Below, one piece after another: positions 1 to 8,251 of a stretch of 18,138 bases of DNA. A program made the position numbers and the translations under genes. Each line of letters begins with the position of its first letter. Position 1 is the first letter of the stretch. Below the pieces are notes generated by a model. The model did not search any database. It saw only the letters and a program-made list of their open reading frames with translations, and was not told where the DNA came from. The stretch spans positions 1 through 18,138 of the forward strand of contig DATJBC010000164.1 in the NCBI GenBank assembly GCA_035515515.1. The letters are read 5' to 3'. Source of the DNA: DATJBC01 sp035515515. Its GTDB lineage: Bacteria; Actinomycetota; Acidimicrobiia; Acidimicrobiales; UBA8190.

Positions 1-2547
1 TCGGACTACCTCAACAACAACGACCCGGCGTGGATCAACAACGTCAATTACGAGAAGGTCTTCGGGGGCGACCCCATCGCCGTGCTGTTCACCATGAAGC
101 CGGGGACGACGGTCGACGACCTGCTCACCACCTCGAACCAGAAGCAATTCAGCACGATCGCCACCCGCCTGGCACACGACCCGTGGGTCTTCAGCGCCGT
201 CACGCCCCTGGACGCGCTGAAGCTCGGGCAGATCCTGCTGGCCAGCTCCACGGGCAGCCCGCTCGACAGCATCGCCGCCCACGACCTCGAGTACGCCGTC
301 CAGCACGACCCGTCCGCTGCCGACCGGACCAAGCGGGTCAAGTACCTCACCACCGAGGGCACCGACCTCACGAAGATCCCCCCCGCCCAACAGGTGCTGT
401 CCAACCCCAAGTGGTTGGACTTCGTCATCCACGAGCCCAACGGCCAGGTCCGCGAGTCGCTGCAGACCTTCGTCCCCAACGACCAGCACGCGCTGCTGGC
501 CGTCTACCTCAAGGGCGACCTGAACATCAACCAGGAGACCACGGCGGCCACCTCCGTCTCCAACATCATCAACTCGGCCCATTTCGAGAACGTCACGACG
601 ATCACCACCGGCGTACCGGCGCTCCTGAAGACGATCAACGACTACCTCAAGCACGGGATCACGATCCTGGCGCTGCTGGCCGGCGCCATCATGGTCACGA
701 TCCTGCTGCTGTCGTTCACCGTCCGGTGGCGGCTGCTGGCCTTCGCCATCGTGGCCCTGGGCCTGGTGTGGGGGTTCGGCCTGGTCGGCTACTTCCACGT
801 GCCCCTCACCCTGGCCACCATCGCCGCGCTCCCGGTGCTGTTGGGCGTGGGCATGGACTACGCGATCCAGATGCACTCCCGCATCGAGGAGGAGGTCGTC
901 CTGGACCGCGCCAGCCACCCCATCCAGGCCGCCGCGCGGGGACTGGGGCCGGCGCTGCTCGTGGTGACGTTCGACGCCGTCTTCGCCTTCATGGCCCTGT
1001 GGTTCGCCAAGACGCCCGCCATCCGCGAGTTCGGGTCGCTGCTCGTCATCGGCATCATCGCCGTGTGCGTGTGCAGCATCATCGCCACCCTGGCGGTGCT
1101 CGGCATCCGTGAGTACAAGTCGCCCACGCGGGGCAAGGACTTCAGCCAGGGACGACTGAGCCGCATCGTCGTCCTCCTGGGCAGCGTGCCCAAGCGGTTC
1201 GCCCCGGTGCTGGCGCTCGTGAGCATCGTGGTCCTGCTGTCGGGCGTGGCCCTCGAGGGGCGGCTCCAGCTGCAGACCGACCCCATCCAGTGGGTGAACC
1301 CCCAGGCGCAGTCGATCAAGGACATCGACCAGTTGAAGGCGGCCACCGGCTCGGACAACGAGCTCGCCATGCGCATCTCCACGGCGCACCCCTGGAGCGA
1401 CGCCACCGTCACCTACGTCGCCAAGTTCTCCCGGCAGCTCGAGTCCAAGTACCCGCACTTCCTCTTCCCGGCGGCGGGCCTGGTCAACACCATCGACCAG
1501 TTCGTCACCAACGAGCCCGGCATGGTCGATGTCCCGCCCACCGGCTCCGAGATCAAGGCCGTCTACGACCTCGCCCCCGAGGGGATCAAGAAGACGACCG
1601 TGGCCAACAACGGCGAGGCGCTCAACACCATCTTCCGGGGCCGCACCGACACCCTCACGGACCTCAGCCCCGTGGTGCGGGACCTCCAGGGCGGCATCAA
1701 CCCGCCCGCCGGCATCAGCGTCGCCCCGGGGGGCATCGCCGTGGTGGGCGTGGGGCTCATCGAGAACCTCGAGAAGTCGCGCGTGCAGCTGACGTACCTG
1801 GCGCTGCTCTTCGTCGGGGCCTTCCTCACGCTCCGGCTGCGCAGCCTGATCAGGGCGCTGCTGTCGCTCGTCCCGGTGCTCGTGGCGGTGGGGGCGGTGT
1901 CGCTCATCGGCGTGGTCTTCCATCTCAAGCTGAGCCCGGTGACGGCGGTGGCGGGACCGCTCGTCGTGGCGGTGTGCACCGAGTTCACGTCGCTGATCCT
2001 GTTGCGGTTCGTCGAGGAGCGACAGCGTGGGCTCGCCCCCCGCGAGGCCATGGACGCCACCGCCCGGCGCACGGGCCGCGCCTTCATGGTGTCGGGCATG
2101 ACGGCGGTGGCCGGCGTGGCCACCCTGGGACTGTCGTCCATGCCGTTGCTGAGCGAGTTCGGGGTGATCGTGGCCATCAACGTGTCGGTGGCCCTGGTGA
2201 GCGCCCTGGTGGTGCTGCCCCCCATCTTGGTGTGGGCCGACGAGCGCAACTGGGTGTCGCGGGGCCTGCTCAAGGCACCCCCCCAGCCCTACTTCACCGC
2301 CGAGGAGCAGGCCGTGGCGGCGGCCACGGCCGCCAACGGCCACGCCCCCGTGCCCGGGTACGAGCCCGCCCCGGCGCCGCAGCGGTGGGCACCGGCACCC
2401 CCGCCCCAGCCCAACGGAGGGCGGGCGCCCGCCCCCGTACCGGGGCACGCACCGCCCCCGCTCGACGGGGTGGGCGCGTCCCCGGCCCAGCCGTCGCCGC
2501 TGGCGTCGCTGTGGCACCCGCAGTTCGCCCCGCCCAGCCCCGACTGA
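1..2547 (+). CDS. MMPL/RND-family membrane transporter, 5' end cut by window
   Basis: This is the C-terminal 848 residues of a large RND/MMPL-type exporter. The frame is open from base 1, so the ATG at 82 is internal and the true start lies upstream. The visible part begins in the first periplasmic porter region. A first block of about five hydrophobic helices follows at nt 655-1110, then another helix near nt 1195-1260. A second porter region covers nt 1260-1780, and a second helix block nt 1787-2250. The loop GVGMDYAIQMHSR (D at 856-858) matches the transmembrane Asp-Tyr proton-relay motif of MMPL proteins. The equivalent place in the second half reads CTEFTSLILLRF, without that pair. A Pro/Ala-rich cytosolic tail of about 85 residues ends the protein. 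Family members export lipids or other hydrophobic compounds; the substrate here is unknown. It converges with the his operon. Confidence 0.9.
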   Translation, partial: SDYLNNNDPAWINNVNYEKVFGGDPIAVLFTMKPGTTVDDLLTTSNQKQFSTIATRLAHDPWVFSAVTPLDALKLGQILLASSTGSPLDSIAAHDLEYAVQHDPSAADRTKRVKYLTTEGTDLTKIPPAQQVLSNPKWLDFVIHEPNGQVRESLQTFVPNDQHALLAVYLKGDLNINQETTAATSVSNIINSAHFENVTTITTGVPALLKTINDYLKHGITILALLAGAIMVTILLLSFTVRWRLLAFAIVALGLVWGFGLVGYFHVPLTLATIAALPVLLGVGMDYAIQMHSRIEEEVVLDRASHPIQAAARGLGPALLVVTFDAVFAFMALWFAKTPAIREFGSLLVIGIIAVCVCSIIATLAVLGIREYKSPTRGKDFSQGRLSRIVVLLGSVPKRFAPVLALVSIVVLLSGVALEGRLQLQTDPIQWVNPQAQSIKDIDQLKAATGSDNELAMRISTAHPWSDATVTYVAKFSRQLESKYPHFLFPAAGLVNTIDQFVTNEPGMVDVPPTGSEIKAVYDLAPEGIKKTTVANNGEALNTIFRGRTDTLTDLSPVVRDLQGGINPPAGISVAPGGIAVVGVGLIENLEKSRVQLTYLALLFVGAFLTLRLRSLIRALLSLVPVLVAVGAVSLIGVVFHLKLSPVTAVAGPLVVAVCTEFTSLILLRFVEERQRGLAPREAMDATARRTGRAFMVSGMTAVAGVATLGLSSMPLLSEFGVIVAINVSVALVSALVVLPPILVWADERNWVSRGLLKAPPQPYFTAEEQAVAAATAANGHAPVPGYEPAPAPQRWAPAPPPQPNGGRAPAPVPGHAPPPLDGVGASPAQPSPLASLWHPQFAPPSPD

Positions 2548-2596
2548 GGGTGCGGGGGCGGCCGGCGCGGCGGACCGGCGGCGCGGGGCCTGGGCG

Positions 2597-2965
2597 CTAG
2601 AGGTAGAGGCCCGTGCCGCTGTCGATGCGCTCCGACGCCACGGCGTGGACGTCGCGCTCGCGCAGGATCACGTACTCGTCGCCCTGCACCTCGACCTCGA
2701 AGCGGTCCTCGGGGTTGAACAGCACCTTGTCCCCCACCTTGATGGAGCGCACGTGGGGGCCCACGGCGATCACCTCGGCCCACACCAGCCGACGCGACAC
2801 CTGGGCGGTGGCGGGGATGAGGATGCCGGCGCGCGACCGCCGCTCGCCCTCGGTCACCGTCTGCTGGGCGAGCACCCGGTCGGCGAGCATGGTGATGGGC
2901 TGCTTGGGGCCGGCCTCGGCGCGGCGCGCCGCCGACGAGGGGCGCGGCGCCTTGGCGGGGATCAC
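2597..2965 (-). CDS. GroES-like co-chaperonin paralog
   Basis: The protein has 122 residues from a GTG at 2963-2965, which overlaps the hisF stop as GTGA. The Cpn10 fold is readable: LADRVLAQQ (first strand), the mobile-loop segment GILIP (equivalent to GroES GIVLP), EVIAVGP, KVGDKVLF, and DEYVILRERDVHAV near the end. It closes with an extra GTGLYL tail. The only in-frame ATG (2888-2890) would cut into the first beta strand, so the GTG start is preferred. That start gives an N-terminal extension of about 25 residues rich in Ala, Pro and Arg. The roof-loop region is short compared with GroES. From memory, similar stand-alone GroES-like proteins occur in actinobacteria. No groEL is adjacent, so a classical GroEL partnership is unproven. 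Its place as last gene of the his operon suggests co-expression with HisF. Confidence 0.85.
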   Translation of the reverse strand: MIPAKAPRPSSAARRAEAGPKQPITMLADRVLAQQTVTEGERRSRAGILIPATAQVSRRLVWAEVIAVGPHVRSIKVGDKVLFNPEDRFEVEVQGDEYVILRERDVHAVASERIDSGTGLYL

Positions 2966-3741
2966 GGCCGCACCGTAGTCGAGGGCCGCACGACCACGCC
3001 GTGTGCGGCCATGTAGGCCTTGGCCTGCGCGATGGTGTGCTCCTGGCGGTGGAAGATCGACGCCGCCAGCACGGCGTCGGCCCCGCCCACGGTGGCGCCC
3101 TCCACCAGGTGGCGCAGCGTGCCCACGCCTCCCGAGGCCACCACGGGGACGCCCACGGCGTCGGCCACGCACCGGGTGAGCTCGAGGTCGAAGCCGTCAC
3201 GCGTGCCGTCGCGGTCCATCGAGGTCAGCAGGATCTCCCCCGCCCCGAGCTCCTCGCAGCGGCGTGCCCACGCCACGGCCTCCCAGGGGCTCGGGCGCCG
3301 CCCCCCGTGGGTGTAGACGTCCCACCCGCCGCCCCCGGCCCGGCGGCGGGCGTCCACGGCCACCACCACGCACTGCGAGCCGAACTCGTCGGCCAGCGTG
3401 GCCACCAGGTCGGGGGCGAGCACGGCCGAGGTGTTGATCGCCACCTTGTCGGCGCCCGCCCGCAACAGGCGCCGGGCGTCCTCGGGGGTGCGCACGCCGC
3501 CCCCCACCGTGAAGGGGATGAACACCTGCGCGGCCGTGCGCGACACGACGTCGACCATGGTGTCGCGCTCGTCCGCCGACGCCGTGATGTCGAGGAAGAC
3601 GAGCTCGTCGGCCCCCTCGGCGTCGTAGCGGGCGGCCAGGGCCACCGGGTCGCCGGCGTCGACGAGGTCGACGAAGCGCACGCCCTTCACCACGCGTCCG
3701 GCGTGCACGTCCAAACAGGGGATCACCCGGACGGCGCGCAT
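2962..3741 (-). CDS. hisF: Imidazole glycerol phosphate synthase cyclase subunit HisF
   Basis: HisF is the (beta/alpha)8-barrel cyclase that uses ammonia delivered by HisH to convert PRFAR to imidazole glycerol phosphate and AICAR. The protein is 259 residues, the usual length. It starts RVIPCLDV with catalytic Asp11 and has the second catalytic Asp at 130 (VVAVD). Phosphate-binding motifs are FTVGGGVR (residues 77-84) and VASGGVG (201-207). LLTSMDRDGT (171-180) is also typical. The ATG at 3739-3741 lies inside the 3' end of hisA, a 19-bp overlap. The stop overlaps the GTG of the downstream GroES-like gene. Assignment is secure. Confidence 0.97.
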   Translation of the reverse strand: MRAVRVIPCLDVHAGRVVKGVRFVDLVDAGDPVALAARYDAEGADELVFLDITASADERDTMVDVVSRTAAQVFIPFTVGGGVRTPEDARRLLRAGADKVAINTSAVLAPDLVATLADEFGSQCVVVAVDARRRAGGGGWDVYTHGGRRPSPWEAVAWARRCEELGAGEILLTSMDRDGTRDGFDLELTRCVADAVGVPVVASGGVGTLRHLVEGATVGGADAVLAASIFHRQEHTIAQAKAYMAAHGVVVRPSTTVRP

Positions 3742-4463
3742 GCCGCGATCGCCTCCTGCACCGTCATCGTGCCCTCGGCCAGGGCGGTGCCCACGATGGC
3801 GCCCGCCAGGTGCCGCCCGTCGCACGCCAGCGCGGCCAGCGCCCCGAGGTCGGCGGGCGAGCGCACCCCGCCCGAGGCCACCACCGGGTGGGCGCTGCGC
3901 TCCAGCACGCGGCGCACGCCGGCGGTGTCGGGCCCCTCGAGGGTGCCGTCGCGGTCGATGGCCGTGACCACCACGGCCCCGAGGGCCAGCGGCGCCAGGG
4001 CGGACAGCACCTCGCCCAGGGTGGTGCCGCTCGGCCGCTCCCAGCCCCGCACGGCCAGCTCCTCCCGCCCGCCGCGGTGGTCGAGGCCGACGGCCAGGCG
4101 GCCGGGATAGCGCGCCGCCAGGGCGGCGACCACCTCGGGCGTCTCGGTCACCGCCGTCCCCAGCACGACGCGGGCCACGCCCTCGTCGAGGAGCGCAGCG
4201 GCGTCGGCCTCGGTCCGCACCCCCCCGCCCACCTGCACGCGCGCCTCCACGCGCCGGGCGATGTCGAGGACGACGGCCCGGTTGACGGGTTCCCCGGTGC
4301 GGGCGGCGTCGAGGTCGACCACGTGGATCCACGCCGCGCCGCCCTCGACGTAGCGGCGCGCCAGGGCGAGGGGGTCGCCGTAGCGGCGGGTGCGGCCGAA
4401 GTCGCCCCGCACCAGTCGCACGGCGCCACCGTCACGCAGGTCGATGGCGGGGAGCAGCTCCAC
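3723..4463 (-). CDS. hisA: ProFAR isomerase HisA
   Basis: HisA opens the sugar ring of ProFAR by an Amadori rearrangement to give PRFAR. The protein is 246 residues with the half-barrel repeats expected of the HisA/HisF family. Asp8 (LLPAIDLRDG) and Asp172 (AIDRDGTLEGPD) match the general acid/base pair. VQVGGGVR (76-83) and VVASGGVR (194-201) are the phosphate-binding loops. Many actinobacteria carry a dual HisA/TrpF enzyme (PriA), in which, as I recall it, the first loop reads like ELSGGIR. Here it is QVGGGVR, as in classical HisA, so I call HisA and leave PriA open. It follows hisH by 9 bp and overlaps hisF. Confidence 0.95.
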   Translation of the reverse strand: MELLPAIDLRDGGAVRLVRGDFGRTRRYGDPLALARRYVEGGAAWIHVVDLDAARTGEPVNRAVVLDIARRVEARVQVGGGVRTEADAAALLDEGVARVVLGTAVTETPEVVAALAARYPGRLAVGLDHRGGREELAVRGWERPSGTTLGEVLSALAPLALGAVVVTAIDRDGTLEGPDTAGVRRVLERSAHPVVASGGVRSPADLGALAALACDGRHLAGAIVGTALAEGTMTVQEAIAACAPSG

Positions 4464-4472
4464 CGGGCCGCC

Positions 4473-5111
4473 TCACCCCGCTCCCGCGCCGGCGCGGCAG
4501 GCGGCCACGAAGTTGGCCAGGATGCCGAGCCCGAGCTCCCCGGACTTCTCGGGGTGGAACTGCGTCCCCCACAACGGCCCGCGCTCCACGGCGGCCACGA
4601 CCTCCCCGCCGTAGTCGCACGTCGCCACCACCTCGTCGGAGGGATCGGGCGCGAAGGAGTGGACGAAGTACACCCACGCCCGGTCGGGCACCCCGGCGAG
4701 GAGCCCGCTCGTGACGCCGGGGCGCTGCACCAGCTGGTTCCACTGCATCTGGGGGCGCTTGACCCCGGCCGGCAGGGCGCGCACCGTGCCGGGCAGGACC
4801 CCCAGGCCCCGCGCCCCGGGCGACTCCTCCGACGACGCGTAGAGGAGCTGGAAGCCGATGCAGATGCCGAGGAAGGGCGTGCCCCGGTCGAGGGCGCTGC
4901 GCGCCACCGCCTCGAGGCCGCTGGCGCGCAGCGCCGCCGCACAGCGGCCGAAGGCGCCCACGCCGGGGAGCACCACGCCGGCGGCCCCGGCGGCGGCGGC
5001 GGCGTCCGACACGAGCCGCGCCCGGGCGCCCAGGTGGACCAGGGCCTTGTGGGCCGACGCCAGGTTGCCGATGCCGTAGTCGAGGACGGCGATCTCCCCG
5101 CCCACCGTCAT
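4473..5111 (-). CDS. hisH: Imidazole glycerol phosphate synthase glutaminase subunit HisH
   Basis: HisH is the class I glutamine amidotransferase partner of HisF and feeds ammonia through the HisF barrel. The protein is 212 residues. The catalytic triad is visible: Cys84 in LGICIGFQLL, and His186 and Glu188 in WGTQFHPEKS. The oxyanion-strand motif PGVGAF is at 49-54. The segment usually read as PHxGWN is PQMQWN here (residues 120-125), an unusual substitution. The ATG (5109-5111) overlaps the hisB stop as ATGA, so translation is probably coupled. Confidence 0.96.
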   Translation of the reverse strand: MTVGGEIAVLDYGIGNLASAHKALVHLGARARLVSDAAAAAGAAGVVLPGVGAFGRCAAALRASGLEAVARSALDRGTPFLGICIGFQLLYASSEESPGARGLGVLPGTVRALPAGVKRPQMQWNQLVQRPGVTSGLLAGVPDRAWVYFVHSFAPDPSDEVVATCDYGGEVVAAVERGPLWGTQFHPEKSGELGLGILANFVAACRAGAGAG

Positions 5112-5761
5112 GCTCCGTCGCCGCGGCCCAGCACGCCCTTGGTCGAGGGCACGCCGGCGCCCTCCACCCGCACGGCGTCGCGCAGGCAGCGGGCCACGCC
5201 CTTGAACGACGCCTCCAGCACGTGGTGCGTGTTCTTCCCGGTGACGAGGCGCACGTGCAGGGTGATCCCCGCGGCGGTGACCACCGCCCGCCAGAACTCC
5301 TCGGCGAGCTGCGGGTCGAAGGGCGGGGAGCCGAGCGGGGCGGTGTCCGCCGGGAAGTCGACGCCGTAGGCGAGGTACGGGCGGCCCGAGATGTCCAGGG
5401 CCACCTCCACGAGGGCCTCGTCGAGGGGCAGGGCGATCGACGCGAAGCGGCGGATGCCGGCCTTGTCGCCCAGGGCGGCGAGCAGCGCCTCGCCCACCTC
5501 GATGCCCACGTCCTCCACCGTGTGGTGGGCGTCGACGTGCAGGTCCCCGCGGGCCTGCACCGACAGGTCGAGGCCGCCGTGGCGTCCCAGCTGCGACAGC
5601 ATGTGGTCGAAGAAGGGCAGGCCCGTGTCCACCGCCACCGACCCCGTGCCGTCGAGGGCCAGGTCCACCTCGACGGTGGTCTCGGCGGTGGCGCGCCGGC
5701 GGGTGGCCCGGCGCGCCCCGGTCCCCCGCGGCGCCTCGCCCTGGTCCTCGGTGCTCGTCAT
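5108..5761 (-). CDS. hisB: Imidazoleglycerol-phosphate dehydratase HisB
   Basis: HisB removes water from imidazole glycerol phosphate to form imidazole acetol phosphate, using two Mn ions. The 217-residue protein is the monofunctional dehydratase, without the phosphatase domain found in enteric HisB. Conserved metal-binding motifs are FDHML (51-55), HHTVED (79-84), DEA (114-116) and KNTHHVLEASFK (176-187). STKG near the end (206-209) is also typical. An Arg/Ala-rich extension of about 20 residues precedes the core. The ATG is preceded by a GAGG element 8 nt away. A 97-bp gap separates it from hisC, the only long gap inside the operon, and it could hold an internal promoter or a processing site. 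Confidence 0.96.
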   Translation of the reverse strand: MTSTEDQGEAPRGTGARRATRRRATAETTVEVDLALDGTGSVAVDTGLPFFDHMLSQLGRHGGLDLSVQARGDLHVDAHHTVEDVGIEVGEALLAALGDKAGIRRFASIALPLDEALVEVALDISGRPYLAYGVDFPADTAPLGSPPFDPQLAEEFWRAVVTAAGITLHVRLVTGKNTHHVLEASFKGVARCLRDAVRVEGAGVPSTKGVLGRGDGA

Positions 5762-5829
5762 CAGGCCCGCCTCGTGGGTGTCCCGGGCGGCGACGGCTCG
5801 GCCGTGCCCGGTGTGAACGGTCCAGGTTA

Positions 5830-5855
5830 CGCGCCGGCCGTCGGGCCCCGGCGCG
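5830..5855 (-). other. Perfect 8-bp hairpin between hisC and hisB
   Basis: CGCGCCGG (5830-5837) and CCGGCGCG (5848-5855) form a perfect inverted repeat around a 10-nt loop, beginning 3 nt after the hisC stop. No T-run follows on the minus strand, so it is not a clear intrinsic terminator. TAACCT (complement of 5824-5829) lies just beyond and fits a TAnnnT -10 box, but I see no -35 element. It may be a partial terminator, an mRNA stability element, or simply GC-rich sequence. Confidence 0.3.
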
Positions 5856-5858
5856 GGG

Positions 5859-6956
5859 TCAGCGGCTCCCGGCGCCCGCCAGGCTGGCGCGCAGGGCGGC
5901 CACGAAGCGGTCGTTCTCCGCCGCGGTGCCCACCGTGACCCGCAGGCAGTCGTCGAGCCCCGGCCACGTGGAGCAGTCGCGCACCAGGACCGAGCGGTCG
6001 AGGAGGTCCTGCCACACCGCCGAGGCGGCGCGCCGGGTGGGCCGGAAGAGGATGAAGTTGGCGTCCGACGGCCAGGCCTCCACCTCCAGCTCGGCCAGGG
6101 CGGCCGCCAGGCGGCCGCGCTCCTCGGTGATGGTGGCCACGCGGGCCTCCATGGCGTCCACGTGCTCGAGGGCGAGCCGCCCCGCCACCTGGGTGAGGGC
6201 GTCGAGGTGGTACGGGAGCGCCACCGCCTCGCACGCCGCCACCACCGCCGGCGCGCCCAGCAGGTAGCCCAGGCGGCAGGCCGCCATCGACCACGTCTTG
6301 GAGAACGTGCGCACCACCACCAGGCGCTCGGGCCCGCGGCCGTGGCGCCAGAGGTCGAGGCCGCTGTGAGGGGCGAACTGCCCGTAGGCCTCGTCGATCA
6401 CCACCAACCCCGGGGCACGCGCGAGCACGTGGGCGATCACCTCGGGGGGCTCGGCCCGGCCCGTGGGGTTGTTGGGGGAGCACAAGAAGGTGATGACGGG
6501 CTGCGCCTCGTCGAGCACGCGGTCGACGACGTCGAGGTCGAGCCGGTGGTCGGGGAGGCGCCAGCCGCTGGCCACGGCGGTGGCCGTGGTGGCCGCGATG
6601 TGGCGGTGCAGCTGGTAGGTGGGCTCGAACAGCGCCACGGTGCGGCCCGCGCCGCCGTAGGCGAGCAGCAGGCTCTGCAGCACCTCGTTGGACCCGTTGG
6701 CGCAGAAGACGCGGTCGATGTCGGTGCCGTGCAGCCCCGCCAGCGCGCGGCGCAGCTCGACGGCGTCGCGGTCGGGGTAGCGGTTGAAGTCGATCTCGCC
6801 GACGGCCGCCGCCAACGCGGCGCGCCACTCCGGCGGGGGCGCCAGGGGGGACTCGTTGGTGTTGAGGCGCACCTCCACCTCCACCTGGGGGGAGTGGTAG
6901 CCGGTCAGCGAGCCGAGATCGGGCCGTGTGGGGACGGTGTCGGGCAGCGTCCTCAC
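5859..6956 (-). CDS. hisC: Histidinol-phosphate aminotransferase HisC
   Basis: HisC is a PLP-dependent class I/II aminotransferase that converts imidazole acetol phosphate and glutamate to histidinol phosphate. From the GTG at 6954-6956 the protein has 365 residues, normal for the family. That GTG overlaps the hisD stop as GTGA. An open frame continues upstream inside hisD, but homology starts at RTLPD. Motifs: LNTNESP (31-37), NGSNEVL (87-93), SPNNPTG (160-166), IDEAY (187-191), FSKTWSMAACRLGY with the PLP lysine at 220, and a C-terminal RVTVGT with the substrate-phosphate Arg at 339. The Lys loop reads TWSMAACR where many HisC proteins have a glycine-rich AFGLAG-like segment. Confidence 0.95.
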   Translation of the reverse strand: MRTLPDTVPTRPDLGSLTGYHSPQVEVEVRLNTNESPLAPPPEWRAALAAAVGEIDFNRYPDRDAVELRRALAGLHGTDIDRVFCANGSNEVLQSLLLAYGGAGRTVALFEPTYQLHRHIAATTATAVASGWRLPDHRLDLDVVDRVLDEAQPVITFLCSPNNPTGRAEPPEVIAHVLARAPGLVVIDEAYGQFAPHSGLDLWRHGRGPERLVVVRTFSKTWSMAACRLGYLLGAPAVVAACEAVALPYHLDALTQVAGRLALEHVDAMEARVATITEERGRLAAALAELEVEAWPSDANFILFRPTRRAASAVWQDLLDRSVLVRDCSTWPGLDDCLRVTVGTAAENDRFVAALRASLAGAGSR

Positions 6957-8242
6957 CCCCTGCCCCGCACCCGCACGGACTGGGCGTGCGCGGGCAGGCC
7001 CTCGGCCTCGGCGATGGCCTGCACGTGGGGGGCCAGGCGCCCGAGCGCCTCGGCCCCGAGGGACACGGCGTGGATGTGGGTGCGGAAGTCGTCCACGCGC
7101 AGCGCCGAGGCGAAGCGCGCCGTGCGGGCCGTGGGCAGCACGTGGTTGGGACCCGCCAGGTAGTCGCCGACGCTGGCCGGCGCGTAGGGACCGAGGAACA
7201 CCGCCCCCGCGCAGCGCACCAGGGGCAGGAGGGCCTCGGCCCCCGCCACCATGAGCTCGAGGTGCTCGGGGGCGATCTCGTTGGACACCGCCAGGGCGGC
7301 CTCGGGGCCGTCGACCAGGGCCGCGTACCCGCCCGAGCCCAGGGTCGCCTCCAGATCGGCGCGCCGGGGCGAGGCCGCCACCAGCCGGTCGACCTCGGCG
7401 TCCACGGCGTCGGCCAGCTCCGCCGACCACGTCACCAGCCAGGCGAGGCCGTCGGGCCCGTGCTCGGCCTGCACCACCAGGTCGATGGCCGCCCACGGCG
7501 CCGGCGCGGCGTCGTCGGCCACCACCACCACCTCCGACGGCCCGGCGAAGGCCTGGGGGACGCCCACGTGCCCCGCCACCTGCCGCTTGGCCTCGGCCAC
7601 GTAGCGGTTGCCGGGGCCGGCGATGACGTCGACGGGGGGCACCGACTCGGTGCCGAAGGCCAAGGCGGCGATGGCCTGGGCGCCGCCCACCCGGTACACC
7701 TCGTCGATGCCGGCGATGGCCGCGGCCGCCAGGGTCTCGTGGGCCACCCGGCCGTCGGGCCCGGGGGGCACGCACAGCGCCAGCTCGGCCACCCCGGCCA
7801 CCTGGGCGGGCACCGCGCACATGAGCACGGTCGAGGGGTAGCGAGCCCGACCCCCCGGGGCGTAGAGCCCGGCGCGCCGCACCGGCCGGACGAGGTGCTC
7901 CACGACCACGCCGTCGTTCTCGAAGGCGCCGGCCGGCGCCGGCTCGTGGCGGTGGTAGGCGAGGATGCGCTCGTAGGCCAGGGCCAGCGCCTCGCGCAGG
8001 GGGCGCTCGAGGGCGTCGGGCGCGGCGGCGACCTCCTCGGCCGGGACGCGCAGGGCGTCCACCGTCACGCCGTCGAAGCGCGCCGTGAGCGAGCGCAGGG
8101 CGTCGTCGCCGCGCCGCCTGACCTCGTCCACGACGGCCGCCACCTCGGCGCTCGGGAAGGCCGAGGCGGGGGGCGGGCGCGGCAGGGAGCGGGGGATGTC
8201 GCCGGCTGGCACGCCGCGCAGGTCGATGCGGTGCAGCGCCAT
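6953..8242 (-). CDS. hisD: Histidinol dehydrogenase HisD
   Basis: HisD is a zinc enzyme that oxidises L-histidinol to L-histidine in two NAD-dependent steps. The 429 residues match the usual length, and the numbering runs close to the E. coli enzyme. Zinc ligands are visible as Gln258 and His261 (QAEHGPDG), Asp360 and His419 (LPAHAQ). The catalytic Glu326-His327 lie in EIAPEHLEL, and His367 in GPNHVLP. The signature DVIAGPGNRYVAEAKR is at 205-220, followed by FAGPSEVVVVADD. It is the first gene of the operon visible here. A TACGCT -10-like box lies 9 nt before the ATG, so the leader would be only 2-3 nt. I see no attenuator or His-rich leader peptide upstream. Confidence 0.97.
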   Translation of the reverse strand: MALHRIDLRGVPAGDIPRSLPRPPPASAFPSAEVAAVVDEVRRRGDDALRSLTARFDGVTVDALRVPAEEVAAAPDALERPLREALALAYERILAYHRHEPAPAGAFENDGVVVEHLVRPVRRAGLYAPGGRARYPSTVLMCAVPAQVAGVAELALCVPPGPDGRVAHETLAAAAIAGIDEVYRVGGAQAIAALAFGTESVPPVDVIAGPGNRYVAEAKRQVAGHVGVPQAFAGPSEVVVVADDAAPAPWAAIDLVVQAEHGPDGLAWLVTWSAELADAVDAEVDRLVAASPRRADLEATLGSGGYAALVDGPEAALAVSNEIAPEHLELMVAGAEALLPLVRCAGAVFLGPYAPASVGDYLAGPNHVLPTARTARFASALRVDDFRTHIHAVSLGAEALGRLAPHVQAIAEAEGLPAHAQSVRVRGRG

Positions 8243-8251
8243 GGGGGCCCC

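Noticed and set aside
2289..2547. The Pro/Ala-rich end of the MMPL gene as a tandem repeat.
   Set aside because: Pro-Ala-Pro units recur irregularly, with no fixed period at DNA or protein level.
2548..2596. A terminator between the MMPL gene and the GroES-like gene.
   Set aside because: The sequence is GC-rich but gives no clean inverted repeat.
2962..4332. An upstream extension of HisF to 4332 as a HisA-HisF fusion.
   Set aside because: Residues before the ATG at 3741 are out-of-frame hisA and Arg/Gly-rich. HisF from 3741 has the normal length and N-terminus.
3723..4463. hisA as the dual HisA/TrpF enzyme PriA.
   Set aside because: The first phosphate loop reads QVGGGVR as in classical HisA. 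Not excluded: a phylogeny against PriA or trpF complementation would decide.
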